Counted from the stretch's first letter, positions 10,901 to 25,900 are shown. The stretch: DNA of 64,000 bases from Mytilus galloprovincialis (GCF_965363235.1 NC_134845.1:14384101-14448100), one strand, 5' to 3'. A program made the numbers and translations. Notes: generated from the letters alone by a model not told the origin.

Positions 10901-13900
10901 ATCCATAATTTGTAAATTACGGTAATGCCCAGCAAACAAATTTAAACAGTTATTAAAGTCATGTGATCATAAGGCAGTATACAATATTTAAAACTGATTG
11001 AAATAAGTAAGGAAAAGATGAAACTAAGAAGTGAATGATTAAAGTAGTTCTGTTCGTCGTAAGAAATACGAATGGCAAAATGTAAGTGAAATAATAAAAA
11101 GTTTATTTAATGAAATATCGAAGGGAAATTTGTATGACATATTCCTCGAGTTCATTTCCTACTGAAGAACTTTAGCAAGGTGCCACTTTATAGTCCGTAC
11201 TCAGTTTAAAAAAAGCTTAATTACCTTTTGAATAAAACAGTCAGCTTTCTATAACACATAAGCGTCATATTACGCTAGCTTATATATGTCATGATTTCAA
11301 GAGTGTCATGATTGAGTCATTTTTGGCATCCATTTTCAGAATTTGTCATTTCACATGAATAAGTATCTAACAGATATGGAAAATGCAGTTTAAAGCATTT
11401 TATTGTAGGTGTTTAACATAACTTTAGGCAGCAACCATTTAATTTTTTTTGGGGGGGAGGGGGGGCTATTCATTTTTATTTTTTTCGCGACAAGTCGAAA
11501 ATATTTTTTTTAATTCAATTTTAGCATTACATATATTGGCAGCTAGGGGTGAATCAACCAAATTTTTTTTCTCAGAATCAAAAACAAATTAGTTTTTTCT
11601 CCAAAAACTGGAAACACACTTTTTTTCAAAAAAATCCATAAATTTTACCCTTTCAAAACCCAGTTTAACATTATTTTCTTTAAAGTTATCATCTCTTATG
11701 AAAACTGAGTTTGTGGGGATGAAAAACGTTTACTACGTTTGTTCGTCATTTTGCACGGTTAATATATATAAAAAAAGTGGTATGCTTGATAATGAAACAA
11801 CTTTCCACAAGAGACAAAATGACATCACAGAAATTAACAACTAAACGGCCACAGTACGGCCTTCAGCAATGAGCAAAGCCCATACTGCATAGTCATGCAG
11901 CTATAGAAGGCCCCGAAATGATAAACGTAAAACATTCCTAATTTATGTACAAACAAACGATCGAAAAACTAACATGTATATAACACATTAACAAACGACA
12001 ACCACTGAAATAAAGGCACCTCCTGACTTGGGACAGCCACATATACAGAATGTGCGGCGGGTTTTAACATGTTAGCGGGATACCAACCCTCCCTCTAACC
12101 TGGGACAGTGGCGTAACAGAACAACATAAGAACGAACTATGAAAATCAGTTGTAAAAGGCTTAACTCATCAGATGGGTACAAATATAAATCCATCTACCA
12201 GAAAATAGAGTAGACGTGGGCGGCTACTTCTATATCCCAACAACAAAAAGACACTATAAGTACTGATCTGAGAGTACTCGCAATTACTGAGCTAGTTCAA
12301 AGCCACTAACAACTAATAAAAAAAAACATGCATCTAAGTTTTGCATTTAGGGAAAGATTGAAACAAACTGTGAGTAAAATAGAATGATTTACTATTATTG
12401 GATAGTAACGATTGTCCATGAAAAAGGAGTCATTTTCAATGCTCTTCAACTTTGTACTTATTTGGATGTATAAATATTTTGATATGAGCGTCACTGATGA
12501 GTCTTATGTAGACGAAACAAGCATTTGGCGTACTAAATTATAATCCTGGTACCTTTGATAACTACTTGACCTAAATTAATTCTGGTTAAGGTACATTAAG
12601 ATACAAAATATAATCAACTACAAGTCATAGAAGAATAATATCTTTTAGATCGCACTTCTTTGAAAACAATGGACCTCGAAAAAAGATTCAAATTTGTGTT
12701 TAGGTCCAGATGATAGCAACAACACAAAAAAGAGGAATGCTATTTGTTGCTGAGCACTTCTTTGATTTTATTTAAAGTCCACACCATTTATTTTGTAACG
12801 GAAGCACAAAAAAAAAAAGATACTCATTATTATGTCAATATATAATTGTAATATAATTATATTAATGGAGAACTTCTGGTATTGTTTTACTGTGAATTCT
12901 TCTCGTTGTTGTGATTGGCGTTCTAATTCTTCTCACATACAAGCTTGTCTATAGTCTGAGGATTTCTGTTATTTTTGCTACCAATTTTTTTCCATATCCC
13001 ATGTTAGGATCAATGTAAAAGGTTGAAAATTTCATATCTGAATATTTTTTTCGTTATCTGGAAAGTTACTTTTGACGGCGGATCTTGATTGTTTCTGTGG
13101 GGCTTCTTTCTCATGGATAGGGATCACTCACGGGAAAAAAAATGGAAAATTGTCGAAACTAATTTGACTTTTATGTATACTAGCATAAAATCGAGAATGG
13201 AAATGGGGAATGTATCAAAGAGACAACAACCCGACTCCATAGAAAAAACAACGGCAGAAGGTCACCAACAGTTCTTCAATGTAACGAGAAATTCCCGAAC
13301 CCGGAGGCGTCCTTCAGCTGGCCCATAAACGAATATATATTAGTTCAGTGATAATGAACGCCATACTAATTTCCAAATTGTACACAAGAAACTAAAATTA
13401 AAATAATATAAGAAAAACAAAGACCAGAGGCTCCTGACTTGGGACAGGAGCAAAAATGCGGCGTAGTCCGAATTATATTCTTAAAAGAATTTAAATTCAC
13501 AAACTAGTTTTTTTGCACCAAACATTAATAACTGTTTAAATTTGTTTGCTGGGCATTACCGTAATTTACAAATTATGGATTCGGTAATTTCCGCTAAAAA
13601 ACGATGTTTACCGAATGATCTCATCATACATCAATCTCATCATACAACAATCTAATCATACAACAAAAAACGTATAATGTTGTGAGCACTTCATATAATG
13701 GTGTGAGCACTTAATATAATGTTGTGAGCACTTAATATAATGTTGTGAGCACTTAATATAATGGTGTGAGCACTGCATATAATGTTGTGAGCACTTAATA
13801 TAATGTTGTGAGCCCTTAGTATAATGTTGTGAGCACTTAACATAATGGTGTGAGCACTGCATATAATGTTGTGAGCACTTAATATAATGTTGTGAGCACT

Positions 13901-16900
13901 TAATATAATGGTGTGAGCACTGCATATAATGCTGATCATTAACATAAGGCAGTCATGGCGTTCCATAATTTAGGCCTGTGGTGGATAATAGTGTGCGTGC
14001 ATTAATTTTCTATACCTTCTTAATTAATATTTTCAAATACTGACGGCAAGTGTTGTAATGTATCAGTGTCTTATTTGAGACCAACGTGCTATTTACATGT
14101 GCGATCGAAAATGCAGGGGAAGGAAACTTGTCAATTGTGTTTATTTTTAATCCAAAATAAAATAAGCCGCCGTAAAATTAATCTTGGGTTAATTCCTCAA
14201 ATTGATGCAAGAGGCTTCTTTTTTTTTTTTAAGCTATATTTTTAATGACTTACACTTTTTATCATTATTCTCTTTCTTTCACTATTCTTTATTCCTTTTT
14301 TTCTTTGTCCGTTATTCTCTATACCCTCTTATGATCTCTTATGTGGACTTTCGGTGGTTTATTTTTTGAGTTCTGTGATAAGTCAATATTTCATGCAGGT
14401 TCATGAAATAATGGTTTTATGCATATCAGCCAAGATTGTGCGTGGAATTTTAATAAACAATTCAACACCACATGTTATGTGAATTTGATTAAAATCGATG
14501 AACATGAATTTGACAGCTAGTGACCCTTTTACAGGTAAAATTCAATTAACAAATTCTGACCTACTGGCATTCAACACCAAATTACCTACTTGCTGTATAT
14601 TGATAAATGTGATTGTAGGTCAATACCTCAACATCGTGAATACGCCATGTGAGGTGTTGGTTATGTGTGCTACGGGGTCACTGGTGGCGCCTTCAAAACA
14701 GAAGAAAAAAAAATCCCAGTAAAAAAGTGTGGAATTTTGTTGTTGAAAATTTAAGTTGTAAATTCCTGGAAAATGTACTTAATTCCGTTCAACTGCTAAC
14801 ATGTAAGTTCGATACGAAAATAGGATAAAAAGCATCCGAAAAATTTGTGATCAGTAAATGAAGAGCAATGGGTAAAAAAAAAAAAAAAAAAAAATGAAGA
14901 AGAAAAGTAAAAAGTAAAAGAAAGTTGTTGAATTAATTATTTTACAATTGTTTAAATATATGAGAGAATGTTTTAGGCAAATTGTCTTTATTTACAAATA
15001 AATGTATTTAAGTTCAGGAAATGATTTATTCTTCTGGCGGCTTCAAATATTTTTTTATCAATAACTTATACACAAGGAGACATTTTTTACCTTTGACAGC
15101 ATGAACCGCAGTTAATTAGCAAACACAAATTAAGACACAAAATTCGTTTACAAATAAATTTTATAGAAGGAAAAAAAAGGGGGGGGTAATACGCTCACAT
15201 ACTTCTAAAAAGATTTGCATATGAAAGCTGTCTAAATATAATTTTAAATTATTTCAGGAGTTTTGAAAAAAGAATATATATATAGAGTTTAATTTTCGAC
15301 GTCTATACTGTTACAAAAAAAGGTGATTCTTTTTAAAGATTTGGTACTTCAGTTTCGACTCAAAATTTCTTTTTAAATTGTTAGATGGCAAACTATTTAG
15401 GATAAGATTGTATCTGTTCTTTAAGTTTTTATGGTGATATTGGCGACGAGTTTCATTATATTATAGCAAGGGCTTATACAAGTTTTTTATTAAAGAATTT
15501 CAGCAATATAAATAGACGAAAGTAGGCAAACAATTATTAAGATCTCCAAGCGGGCCAAATTGTACATCGAAAAAGATCTATATTTCTAAACGTTTTTAAA
15601 TGATATAACTTGAATAGAAAATTTCCCAACTATGTGAAGATTCTTTATATTTCTAAACGTCTTCGATTATTACATACCAAAGAAAAATTTATTTAGCATA
15701 TTCATATAATTTTATATTTTTTTCCAAGTAAACTTTTTTTTGCAAATTTTACTTCTATGTGTTTATAACCATCAACAGAGACACATTCTTTGCCATCACC
15801 AATCAGTCCTAATCATTAAAGATCAATTGACAAAATTCAAATGATGATTGGTATTGAAAATGATCATCGGTCATCCGTGACGTATTCTAAAATCCTAAAT
15901 AACGGCGCATGTCGATAGATAGATAGTTTATTAATTATCGTTTCGCCATTTAAATTTCACCAAGGGGTTGAAGCAATGAAGGACTTTATAAAACCAAGGA
16001 TGTGTGTAGTTACTATACAAATCCTTGATAAAACCAGAGACATATAATACAATTATATTATATGTTGTCTCTGATAAAACTATGTACATGTACTTATTAA
16101 TATTTCTATAACAAATTATAAAAACGTTTAGTGTAAAAATCATCGATTTATAAATGTCTCTTTTTGCCTAAAATATATTTGCAGGTTTTGGCATTTTTGT
16201 AAATAACATTAATGTTTTGGCATCCCAATGCAAAACACAGGTGACAGCCGATTCAAACTTAAATAACTTCTTTAAAGTTGGTTTTATTTTATCAGAGACA
16301 TATAATACATGTATTATATGTCTCAATACATGTATTCATGTCTCAAATTTTATCAAAACAAAAATTACAAGATTATGAAATAAGTTATGAATCGAATGAA
16401 TACCCTCAACACTAAAATACATGTCCTAAGTGACTTTTTATGTCTTGCGTGCACCGAGGAGATCCTTAACGGTTTTTAGACGTATCATTATTATTTATGC
16501 ATATATTTGAAGCATTTTGTACTTTATAGGTATTTATATGTGTGTATCAGACAAAATGACTTCCCAATTAGCAGAGGCGGATTTAGGTTTTTTTTCCAGC
16601 CCCACCCCCACACACTAATCTTGGAAAATGGGAGATTATATAGGGAATCACTGAAGCATGACTGGCAGGGACCCCCTATTAGGCAGTCAATGGGTCCCCA
16701 CTTATGAATTTCTGGATCTACCACTGCTTAGTTCTAGTTATCTAAGGTCCTAGTGTGCAATATAACCAATAGGAATTGGTCTTTTTAAACACTTTTACAT
16801 AGGCCTACATGTATACGTTTTGTCAAGGGTTGGTTCATTACCGACCGTGCAAGGGCTGTATAGCCAGTCAAGGTCGTTAAAAACTTCCATTTGTTGGTTC

Positions 16901-19900
16901 ATGCAATATTGAAATTATGATTACTCAATGCGCAGTTACTAGTTACTGAAGTTGATATTAGCTACTTTTCTTCTTTTTTTCATATAATTGATTTTTTGAT
17001 TTGTTTTCTTCGAAAAATTTGTGGTGTTGAAATAGGGAATAGACACAGATACCTAAGCACATTTAACAAAAGAAATTTTGTGTAATGTCATCAATCTGTA
17101 TTACACGTAGACAGGATGTTCTCTAGAAACTTTACGTTATACACACCGGAGAGTACACGCACTGTCGTAATGGAAAATTACTGTATGTTATAATTACCTG
17201 TAATCAGCTTTGCAACAAATCAGTTGACTGACCATGTCAGTACAGTTCAAACAGATTTCCCTCAAATCAAAATGGAATATATATCTATATATTCGTTTTT
17301 ATATCTTTAAAATTTAAAACTTTAAAAAGTACACTTTGACAAAATTATGAAATATAACGAATTGAACAATTCAAAATAGTATTTTAACAAAGTTCAAGAT
17401 ATATAATTTTACAACGATCCTAAAAATATCCAAACAAATGATAAATCTAACGATATGAACCTACGCAGTTTTATATTATAAGACTGACACACACCAGTTT
17501 GCTAACTCAGTGTGCTGGGCCAGGGTGCTGGGTGAGGTGTTGGAACTTGATATACATGTATCATTAAGTTACAGTTCTGTTAAGATTTGACTGCCTTTTT
17601 ACAGGGAATTTCTATTCTTACAGTTAGTATATACTGTTCCTGGCTTAAAATGATTCTCTGCTCAGCAACTGGTGCGTAATTAGCATTTTTTTCACGTGAT
17701 TTTATTCAAATATCTTGTAGCAGTAAAAAACACAAATTAATGTATTTTTCAAATAGCTTTATTCAGCTTTAAATAATTATAGCGAAAAACAGCGAACATG
17801 GGAAAATGAAATGTTTTTAGTAGCCTCATTATTAAATCTCCCGGTGAGTGTGATCAAATAAAGAGGTTCTCCGACTCCGTAATACTTGGAAAATCTTATC
17901 TGATTCAGGTTCAATTCATCGGTTACACTCCCCTATCACCAGTGATTCTTTGTTTTTAGCTGACATTCTGAAAAAAGGTGTGTAAGTGTTGACTCGCAAT
18001 TTGCATGATTAATAACAGATATCGACTCGTTACCCGGACTACTGCAAAAAACAATAATTCAGTTTACTGATTTAGATGGAAGGTAAACGGACAGAAAGTC
18101 GCAGGACAAAAAGTCACAGGACATGAAGTCACAAATTTGATAGGACAAAAAGTCACAAACAAATTGTTGACAATTGGTTTGAATATATATGAAAAAGATC
18201 TTGAAATATTTTCTTTTTATTACATATATTCATTTTCAATTTAAGGAAATTGCTCATAGAGCTTGATAAACACGATAAATGGAAATGTATTAGATTTTAA
18301 TCTTGCAAAGGATATATTTATGGGGCCATATTTATTGGCAAATTGAAGCCATTTAAGTACCAAGCCACTTTGAAATTTTGTTTTCATAACAATTATTTGA
18401 TTATTATTGATATTTATTGAATAAATTTTAATTACTAAGTTGCTTCTTAAATAAAACTTCAAGAAAAATACAAAAAAAGTGTTTTCTTGTTCAAAGAAAA
18501 ATAATCTCTAAACTGAATTGTGACTTTTTGTCTGTGACTTGTTGACCGTGACTTTCTGTCCTACATTCAGATTGAATAGGGGTTTGGTTGACCCTGTCTC
18601 CCTCTATCTGAGACTACTATCTCAGTGATGAACTTAATGTTTTATGTATTGTGCTTGTCATATATATATATATATGTTGGATAAAAGCTCTAGAGCTTAT
18701 GTTGTATTGTATGTATAACCAACTTTAAATAAATCTTTTTTGTTAGCCCATAACAACTAACAAGTAAGATTTAGGTTTCTTCTTTTTGTAATACAAACAA
18801 TTATTACACCTTGAAAGGATTTTTTTTTACTATGACGGCGTCCAAGAAAAAAGTTGAAATAGCTAGACACTAACTTTATATTGGACCCTAGTAGCTTTAT
18901 ATGTGCTTGTGGTTGCAAATGTAAATGCATGGATGCCTGCTACACTGTAGAATACATAACAAGGAAGCTTTGCTTTGCTCTTCATGGAGTACGAACTCGT
19001 CTTCATAATTAAAAACCTTCCGCCAAGCAAGCGTAAGGGTCTTTGACAGTAACCAACACTTATCTCACGAGGCGTACCTAGTATGTCTTTTTAGGTATAT
19101 ATATATATAAACATTTATTCGTCATTGTGCAAAGTGCTCCTTTGAAGGAGGGATTTTCTAAACCAGAACAGAACAGAATAGCCATGCAAGACTTTATTAT
19201 CATTTGGACTAATATTATGGCACATTTTGTCTTACCACAGGGATTTGTGTCAATTTATCTGGTTTTCTATCCTCTGACCTCATTTTCATGGTTCAGTGGT
19301 TATTGTTAAGTTTTTGTGTTTTGGTCGGGTTTTCTAATATTGTATGCAAACATGCAAAGTATATTTGTTGTATGAAAATTTTTAGGGATGTACATGTTAG
19401 ACTGGCATGTTTTATTCAATCTTGACCTCATTTTTATGGTTCATTGCTTAATGTTACCTTTTTGTTTTTTTTGGCCAGTTTCTCTATTTTATTATTTTCA
19501 AATTAGCAAAAGGTCAACTAGGTGCATATGTCTGACTGAGAAGTTTCATCTTACTTTATTTTCATAGTACATAGGACAATAAAAAAAAAGAAGATGGGGT
19601 ATGATTGGACAACTCCCCATGAGAGACCAAATGAAACAGAAATTAACAACTCAAGGTCATCCTACAGCCTTAACAATGAACAAATATAAAAAAGAAGATG
19701 TGGTATGATTGCCAATGAGACAACTGTCCACAAGAGACCAAAATGATTCAGACATTAACAACTAAATGTCGCCGTACGGCCTTCAACAATGAGCAAAGCC
19801 CATACCGCATAGTCAGCTATAAAAGGCCCCGATAAGACAATGTAACACAACTCAAACGAGAAAACTAACGGCCTTATTTATATAAATAAATGAATGAAAA

Positions 19901-22900
19901 ACAAATATGTAACACATAAACAAACGACAACCACTGAATTACAGCCTCCTGACTTGGGACAGGCACATACATAAATAATGTGGCGGGGTTAAACATGTTA
20001 GGGGGATCCCAACCCTCCCCCTAACCTGCGACAGTGGTATAACAGTGCAACATAAGAATAAACTATATAAATCAGTTGAAAAAGGCTTAACTCATCAGAT
20101 GGACAAAAATACAAGTGGACATGGCCGGGTACTTGTACATCCCTACACAAAAAGACACAATGAACAGATCTGAGAGTACTCCCAGTTATACTGCATAGTC
20201 AGCATGGTCAGCTATAAAAGGTCCAGAAATGACAACGAAAACAATTCAAACCAGAAAACTAACAACCTAATTTATGTACAAAAAATGGAAAAACAGTTAA
20301 ATGTTACACATAAACAAAGGACAATCACTTCATTATAGGCTCCTGACTTGGAACAGGCACATATATTATGAATGTGACAGGGTATAAGGAACTATGAAAA
20401 TGTTTAGCTTTTGTGGTTTGGTTTATTTTCCAGATACTGTAAGCAATAAGGTCACTTTATGTAGTGAACGGAATGATTGAAAGATGCACATGTCTGTCTG
20501 TCATATTTTATATGACCGTGACCTCATTTTCATTGGTCAATGAAACACTGCATTGTTTATCATAATTATGCTTAAAGTTACAGGTAGATTATATTTGTAG
20601 GATATGTAACAATTGTAAGGTGTGCATGTCTCTCTGGCAGATTCATAAAACCATGACCGCATTTTATGGTTCTTTGGTCAATGCTAAGTTTTCTTGGTTT
20701 TGTCATTTTATCAGATATTATAAGCATAGGTCTACTTGTTGTACGAAATGAATGCAAGGTGTCATATAAAAAAAGAAGATATCTGTTTGCCAAGGTTAAT
20801 TTTACTAAGACCTCATTTTCATAAAACAATGATAATATTAAACAGCAAGAATGAGAATCAAGTCAAAGTTATATACAAATGAGGCAAAATTTTCAGTTGC
20901 CTACTTTTTATGTATTAGTAGTTATTTTTGTCATTAAATGATATTGTTTACCCTTTTATGTGTAGGGCAAGAATATTAAAGATATAAAAGGGAAACTATA
21001 AACAGAAGAAATTATCAACAAAAATAGATTTACAAAGGTCAACAAAGCCTAAATGGTAAGTCCACTGTTGAAAAAAGTTTTAGCCCTTGAGTAATGATTA
21101 AATATTTATTAAAATAAGATGTGGTACGATAAATGAGAAAACTATCCATCAGAGTTCAATTAAGTGGATGTAAGCATTGTAATTACTTATTAGAGGCCAA
21201 TGATGACCTGTTAGTAATGAAAAAACTCATACCCTATACATGATATAGTAATCTATAAAAGACAACGCTAACAAAATTTGAAACAAAGCATCAATTCAAA
21301 CTTCAAATATCCCAGACTAATTTATAAAAAAACAAAATATTATGAAAAACAAAAATGACGGATATGAACCAACATCAACCACTGAACTATGTACAAGCTC
21401 CTGATATTGGACAGGCATAATATGGCTGGGTTGATATAAAAATAAGAAGCAGTCTGATTTCAAATAAGACTTTTCTCCTATAGAGATAAAATGACATTTA
21501 ACAATGTTTTAGGAGGCTCGAGGGTATAAAAATTTCAGAAAAATATTAAATATTTTTTTTTCATAACTAATTTTATTTATAACTTTATTAGTTTTTACCT
21601 TTTCATATGGTACAGAAATCATTCTAAAAAATCAATTCGTTTTGGCCCCAGACAACTTTTAAAATGTATATATCATTGAAAAAGCTCCAAATTATCTCCC
21701 TTTGGTGCAGAAATGCCATTTTTTGGCATGAGAATTGTAATATCTTTTTTAGCTCATCAGTGACCTATATTTTTTATTATCATTTTCAACTAACTTTACT
21801 TAAACTAAACTATTGTAAAATTTAAGCGATTTCTGTAATTAAGTTCTTTTTTCATTTCAAAATGAGGCCACAATTAAAAATATTTCAGTTTGCCCAAACC
21901 CGACCCATGATGACTGGGTGTGGGTAGGTAGGTAGGCAAATTCTTTTTTTTTTATCAGAATTTGCATGAAAATATTAAAAGATCTTAAAACAGTATATCT
22001 TTTTTTTCCCCGTCAAACGTTTGTAGAGACAACCAAAAGCCATGAATTTAAAACCTCTATAAATAAATTAGTCTACTATATGATTTGTATCCCGAGATGT
22101 TTATAACCCTGACAATTGCTAACTGTGTGAAAGGGCTGGTGGATTTATGAAGTGATTTTCAACAGTTCCATCAACACGATGTTTGTGTAAAATAAATATC
22201 AGCTGATTATGCATGTTATGTAATGATTGGGGGCTATGGTTTTTTTTGGAAAAAAAAGTTTGTTTCCAGTTTTTGGAGAAAAAAATAATTTGTTTTTGAT
22301 TCTGAGAAAAAAAAATTGTTTGTTTCACCCTCAGCTGCCACTATATGTAATGCTAAAATTGAAAGAAAAAAATTGTTTTCAACTTGTTTCGAAAAAAATA
22401 GATTGTTTTTCGCCGCAGGCGAAAAAAAAAGTTTGCACAGAAAAAAAAACCATAGCCCCCCCCTCCCAGAAAATCAAATGGTTGCTGCCTAATGAGACTT
22501 GTAAATTTGAACTATTTGAATAAAAGGGCATCTAATTTACATGATAAAGGAAGATTATAATTAAAGACAACAATTTATTAAGCAATAATTCCTTTTTATT
22601 CAGTAAAAACAAAATCTTCTTGCAAGATTGTAAATTCGCAACTTCCAGATCCATTTCCTGTCAGAATAACATTGAAAATATTCGATTGCACATGGTTTTG
22701 AACAAATCTACCTGAATATTCTTATCAGATATTCGATAACACGATGAAATTAACATTGAGCATATAGGTAAGGGTTTGGTAGTACAGACAACTACAGCGT
22801 AAAAAAACTGTGCCATTTCACATGTTTTACTTCTTTACGTTCGTTAAATCAGAAGATAAAAACAGAGAACATCGAATATCGATTAACTGTTACTTTACTT

Positions 22901-25900
22901 TCAAACGCAAAGACGACAAACATTAAGTTTTGTACGATGACGGAGCGGACCCAAAAAAAATCCGAAAAAAAAAATTTCTTCAAAAAAACGTCAAAAAAGA
23001 ATTTGAGTCGGCGGGTTTATTTTGGGTCGGTCGCGTTTGGGCAAACATACAATCTTTTTATTTTGGCCTGACCTCTATTTCTCCTATTAGTTAAACAGAA
23101 AAAAAAGTACCTTTACAAAAATGTATATATATGCTTCTTTCAAAGGCGGATTGTGAGTGTGATTGAATGGTGTCCCCATTTTTAGCTCACCTGGCCCAAA
23201 GGGCCAAGTGAGCTTTTCTCATCACTTGGCGTCCGGCGTCCGTTGTCGTCCGTCGTCGTTAACTTTTACAAAAATCTTCTCCTCTGAAACTACTGGGCCA
23301 AATTGAACCAAACTTGACCACAATCATCATTGGGGTATCTAGTTTAAAAAATGTGTGGTGTGACCCGGTCAACCAACCAAGATGGCCGCCTCGGCTAAAA
23401 ATAGAACATAGGGGTAAAATGCAGTTTTTGGCTTATAACTCAAAAACAAAAGCATTTAGAACAAATCTGAGGGGGTAAAAATGTTTATCAGGTCAAGATC
23501 TATCTGCCTGAAATTTTCAGATGAATCGGTCAATCGGTTGTTGGGTTGCTGCCCCTGAATTGGTAATTTTGAGGAAATTTTGCTGTTTTTGGTTATTATC
23601 TTGAATATTATTATAGATAGAGATAAACTGTAAACAGCAATAATGTTCAGCAAAGTAAGATCTATAAATAAGTCAACATGACAAAAATGGTCAGTTGACC
23701 CGTTTAGGAGTTATTGCCCTTTATACTCAATTTTTAACCATTTTTCATAAATTAAAGTAATCTTTTACAAAAATCTTCTCCTCTGAAACTACTGGGCCAA
23801 ATTAATCCGAACTTGGCCACAATCATCTTTGGGGTATCTTGTTTAAAAAATGTGTGGCGTGACCTGGTCAACCAACCAAGATGGCCACCATGGCTAAAAA
23901 TAGAACATAGGGGTAAAATGCAGTTTTTGGCTTATAACTCAAAAACCAAAGCATTTAGAGCAAATCTGACATGGGGTAGAATTGTTAAACAGGTGAAGAT
24001 CTATCTGCCCTGAAATTTTCAGATGAATCGGATAACCCGTAGTTGGGTTGCTGCCCCTGAATTAGTAATTTTAAGGAAATTTTACTGTTTTTGGTTATTA
24101 TCTTGAATATTATTATAGATAGAGATAAACAGTAAACAGCAATAATGTTCAGCAAAGTAAGATTTACAAATAAGTCAACATGACCTAAATGGTCAATTGA
24201 CCCCTTAAGGAGTTATTGCCCTTTATAGTCAATTTTTAACAATTTTCATTAATTCGGTAAATTTATGTAAATTTTTACCAAATATAGTTCTCTGTTACTA
24301 ATGGGCAAAGTTCATTATAGATATAATTGTAAGAAGCAAAATTGTTCAGTAAAGTAAGAACTTCAAACACATCACCATCACCAAAATACAATTTTGTCAT
24401 GAATCCATTTGTGTCCTTTGTTTAATATGCACATAGACCAAGGTGAGCGACACAGGCTCTTTAGAGCCTCTAGTTTTAATTTAATTTTTCTTTTTTTCTA
24501 TAAAGTATAAGATAAAGTTCATTTATAGAAAAATATAGTGTAACCCTATATTACATGTATTAAGAAAAAAAAATTGATTGAAACCTGTGAGCCCCCTTAA
24601 TTTAACAAAAATAGTTCACTGTACAGCCTTTGACAATGACCAAACGCTATACCGGACAGTGGTTTTAATAACAGCACAACATTTGAACAAATTGTAAAAA
24701 TTTGTTGCAATGGGCTTAACTGAAAAGACTGCAACAAGGAACCAAACAATAACCAGTAATATGTAAATCATAGACACAAAGCACTGAAATAAGAGTACTA
24801 ACAATAGATATTTAAATGAAAGTTTATTAAAATGTTCATAAACATGATAAAATAGTCATTTTATTGCTGTATTTCTCTTCACTGATAATTTTTGAGTTTT
24901 GTGTATTTGTAGGTCAGACATCTCAGTTTTCATGTCATCATTCAACAGATCAACACTGAACAGAAAACTTGGAAGATGATATTTTTCTCAACAGTGCGAC
25001 TTTTTTTATTAATTTGAAATGGAATGTTTTTTTCTACATTTAATAGAAAAAGGAAATTTCAACATAATGACTATAAACAAAAAGGAGTCATATCATCACG
25101 ATCATAGATGCTCAAGAACTTGATCATGTAAATGCAACAATGTAATTATCAATTGAAAGAAGGAACGAATGAAAAAAATATTAGTATGTTGTTGTCCAAA
25201 TAAACCTGCTTTGTCTTCTCATTTGAATCGCTCCATCCAATAAAGATGTACCGAGGAGGATCTTTGAAGAACAGATTGAAAAATGTTTTGTCTATGAATT
25301 GCAGGAATATTCTAGTGGATGAAATAATTTATTGACTTGACTCTTATATAGTGGACTGAATAATTGTACATAGCAAGCAGCGAAAAAGAAAACTAAAACT
25401 TTAACACAAAAAGTGTTTAAATTATAAATTTGCAAATATAAGCATAATATTATGTACACCACAAAGGTATATAATTCAAATTGTTTGCATATTCAATCAT
25501 GTATTGCAATGAAACTATAACAAAGAAAACCTTATTTCATGAAAGAGTAAACTATTCAGTTAGAATATGAAATATTTTTTTCAGTTCTATTTTTCATTAT
25601 AAAATGAACAAGACAAAGATTTCAAAACAATATGTTTTCATTTATTTAAACATGTCATCATTTTGTTTCAGTGAAAGAACTTTACTCTTTGACCTTAAAT
25701 TTTATTATACATTCCAAAATCAGAATTATAATCTTTATTGTCATATTAACAAATAAAAATAAAATTGAGAAAGGAAATGGTGAATATGTCAAAGCGACAA
25801 TATGTTTGTGACAAAATGAAAAAAAATTTAATAAAATATAAAAAAACTTGTATACATTTAAAACTTTTTACTACCAAACAGCATTCATTGCAACATACAC

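Noticed and set aside
22119..22523. K/F-rich frames on both strands
   Set aside because: Products of the long A/T runs of a foldback repeat.
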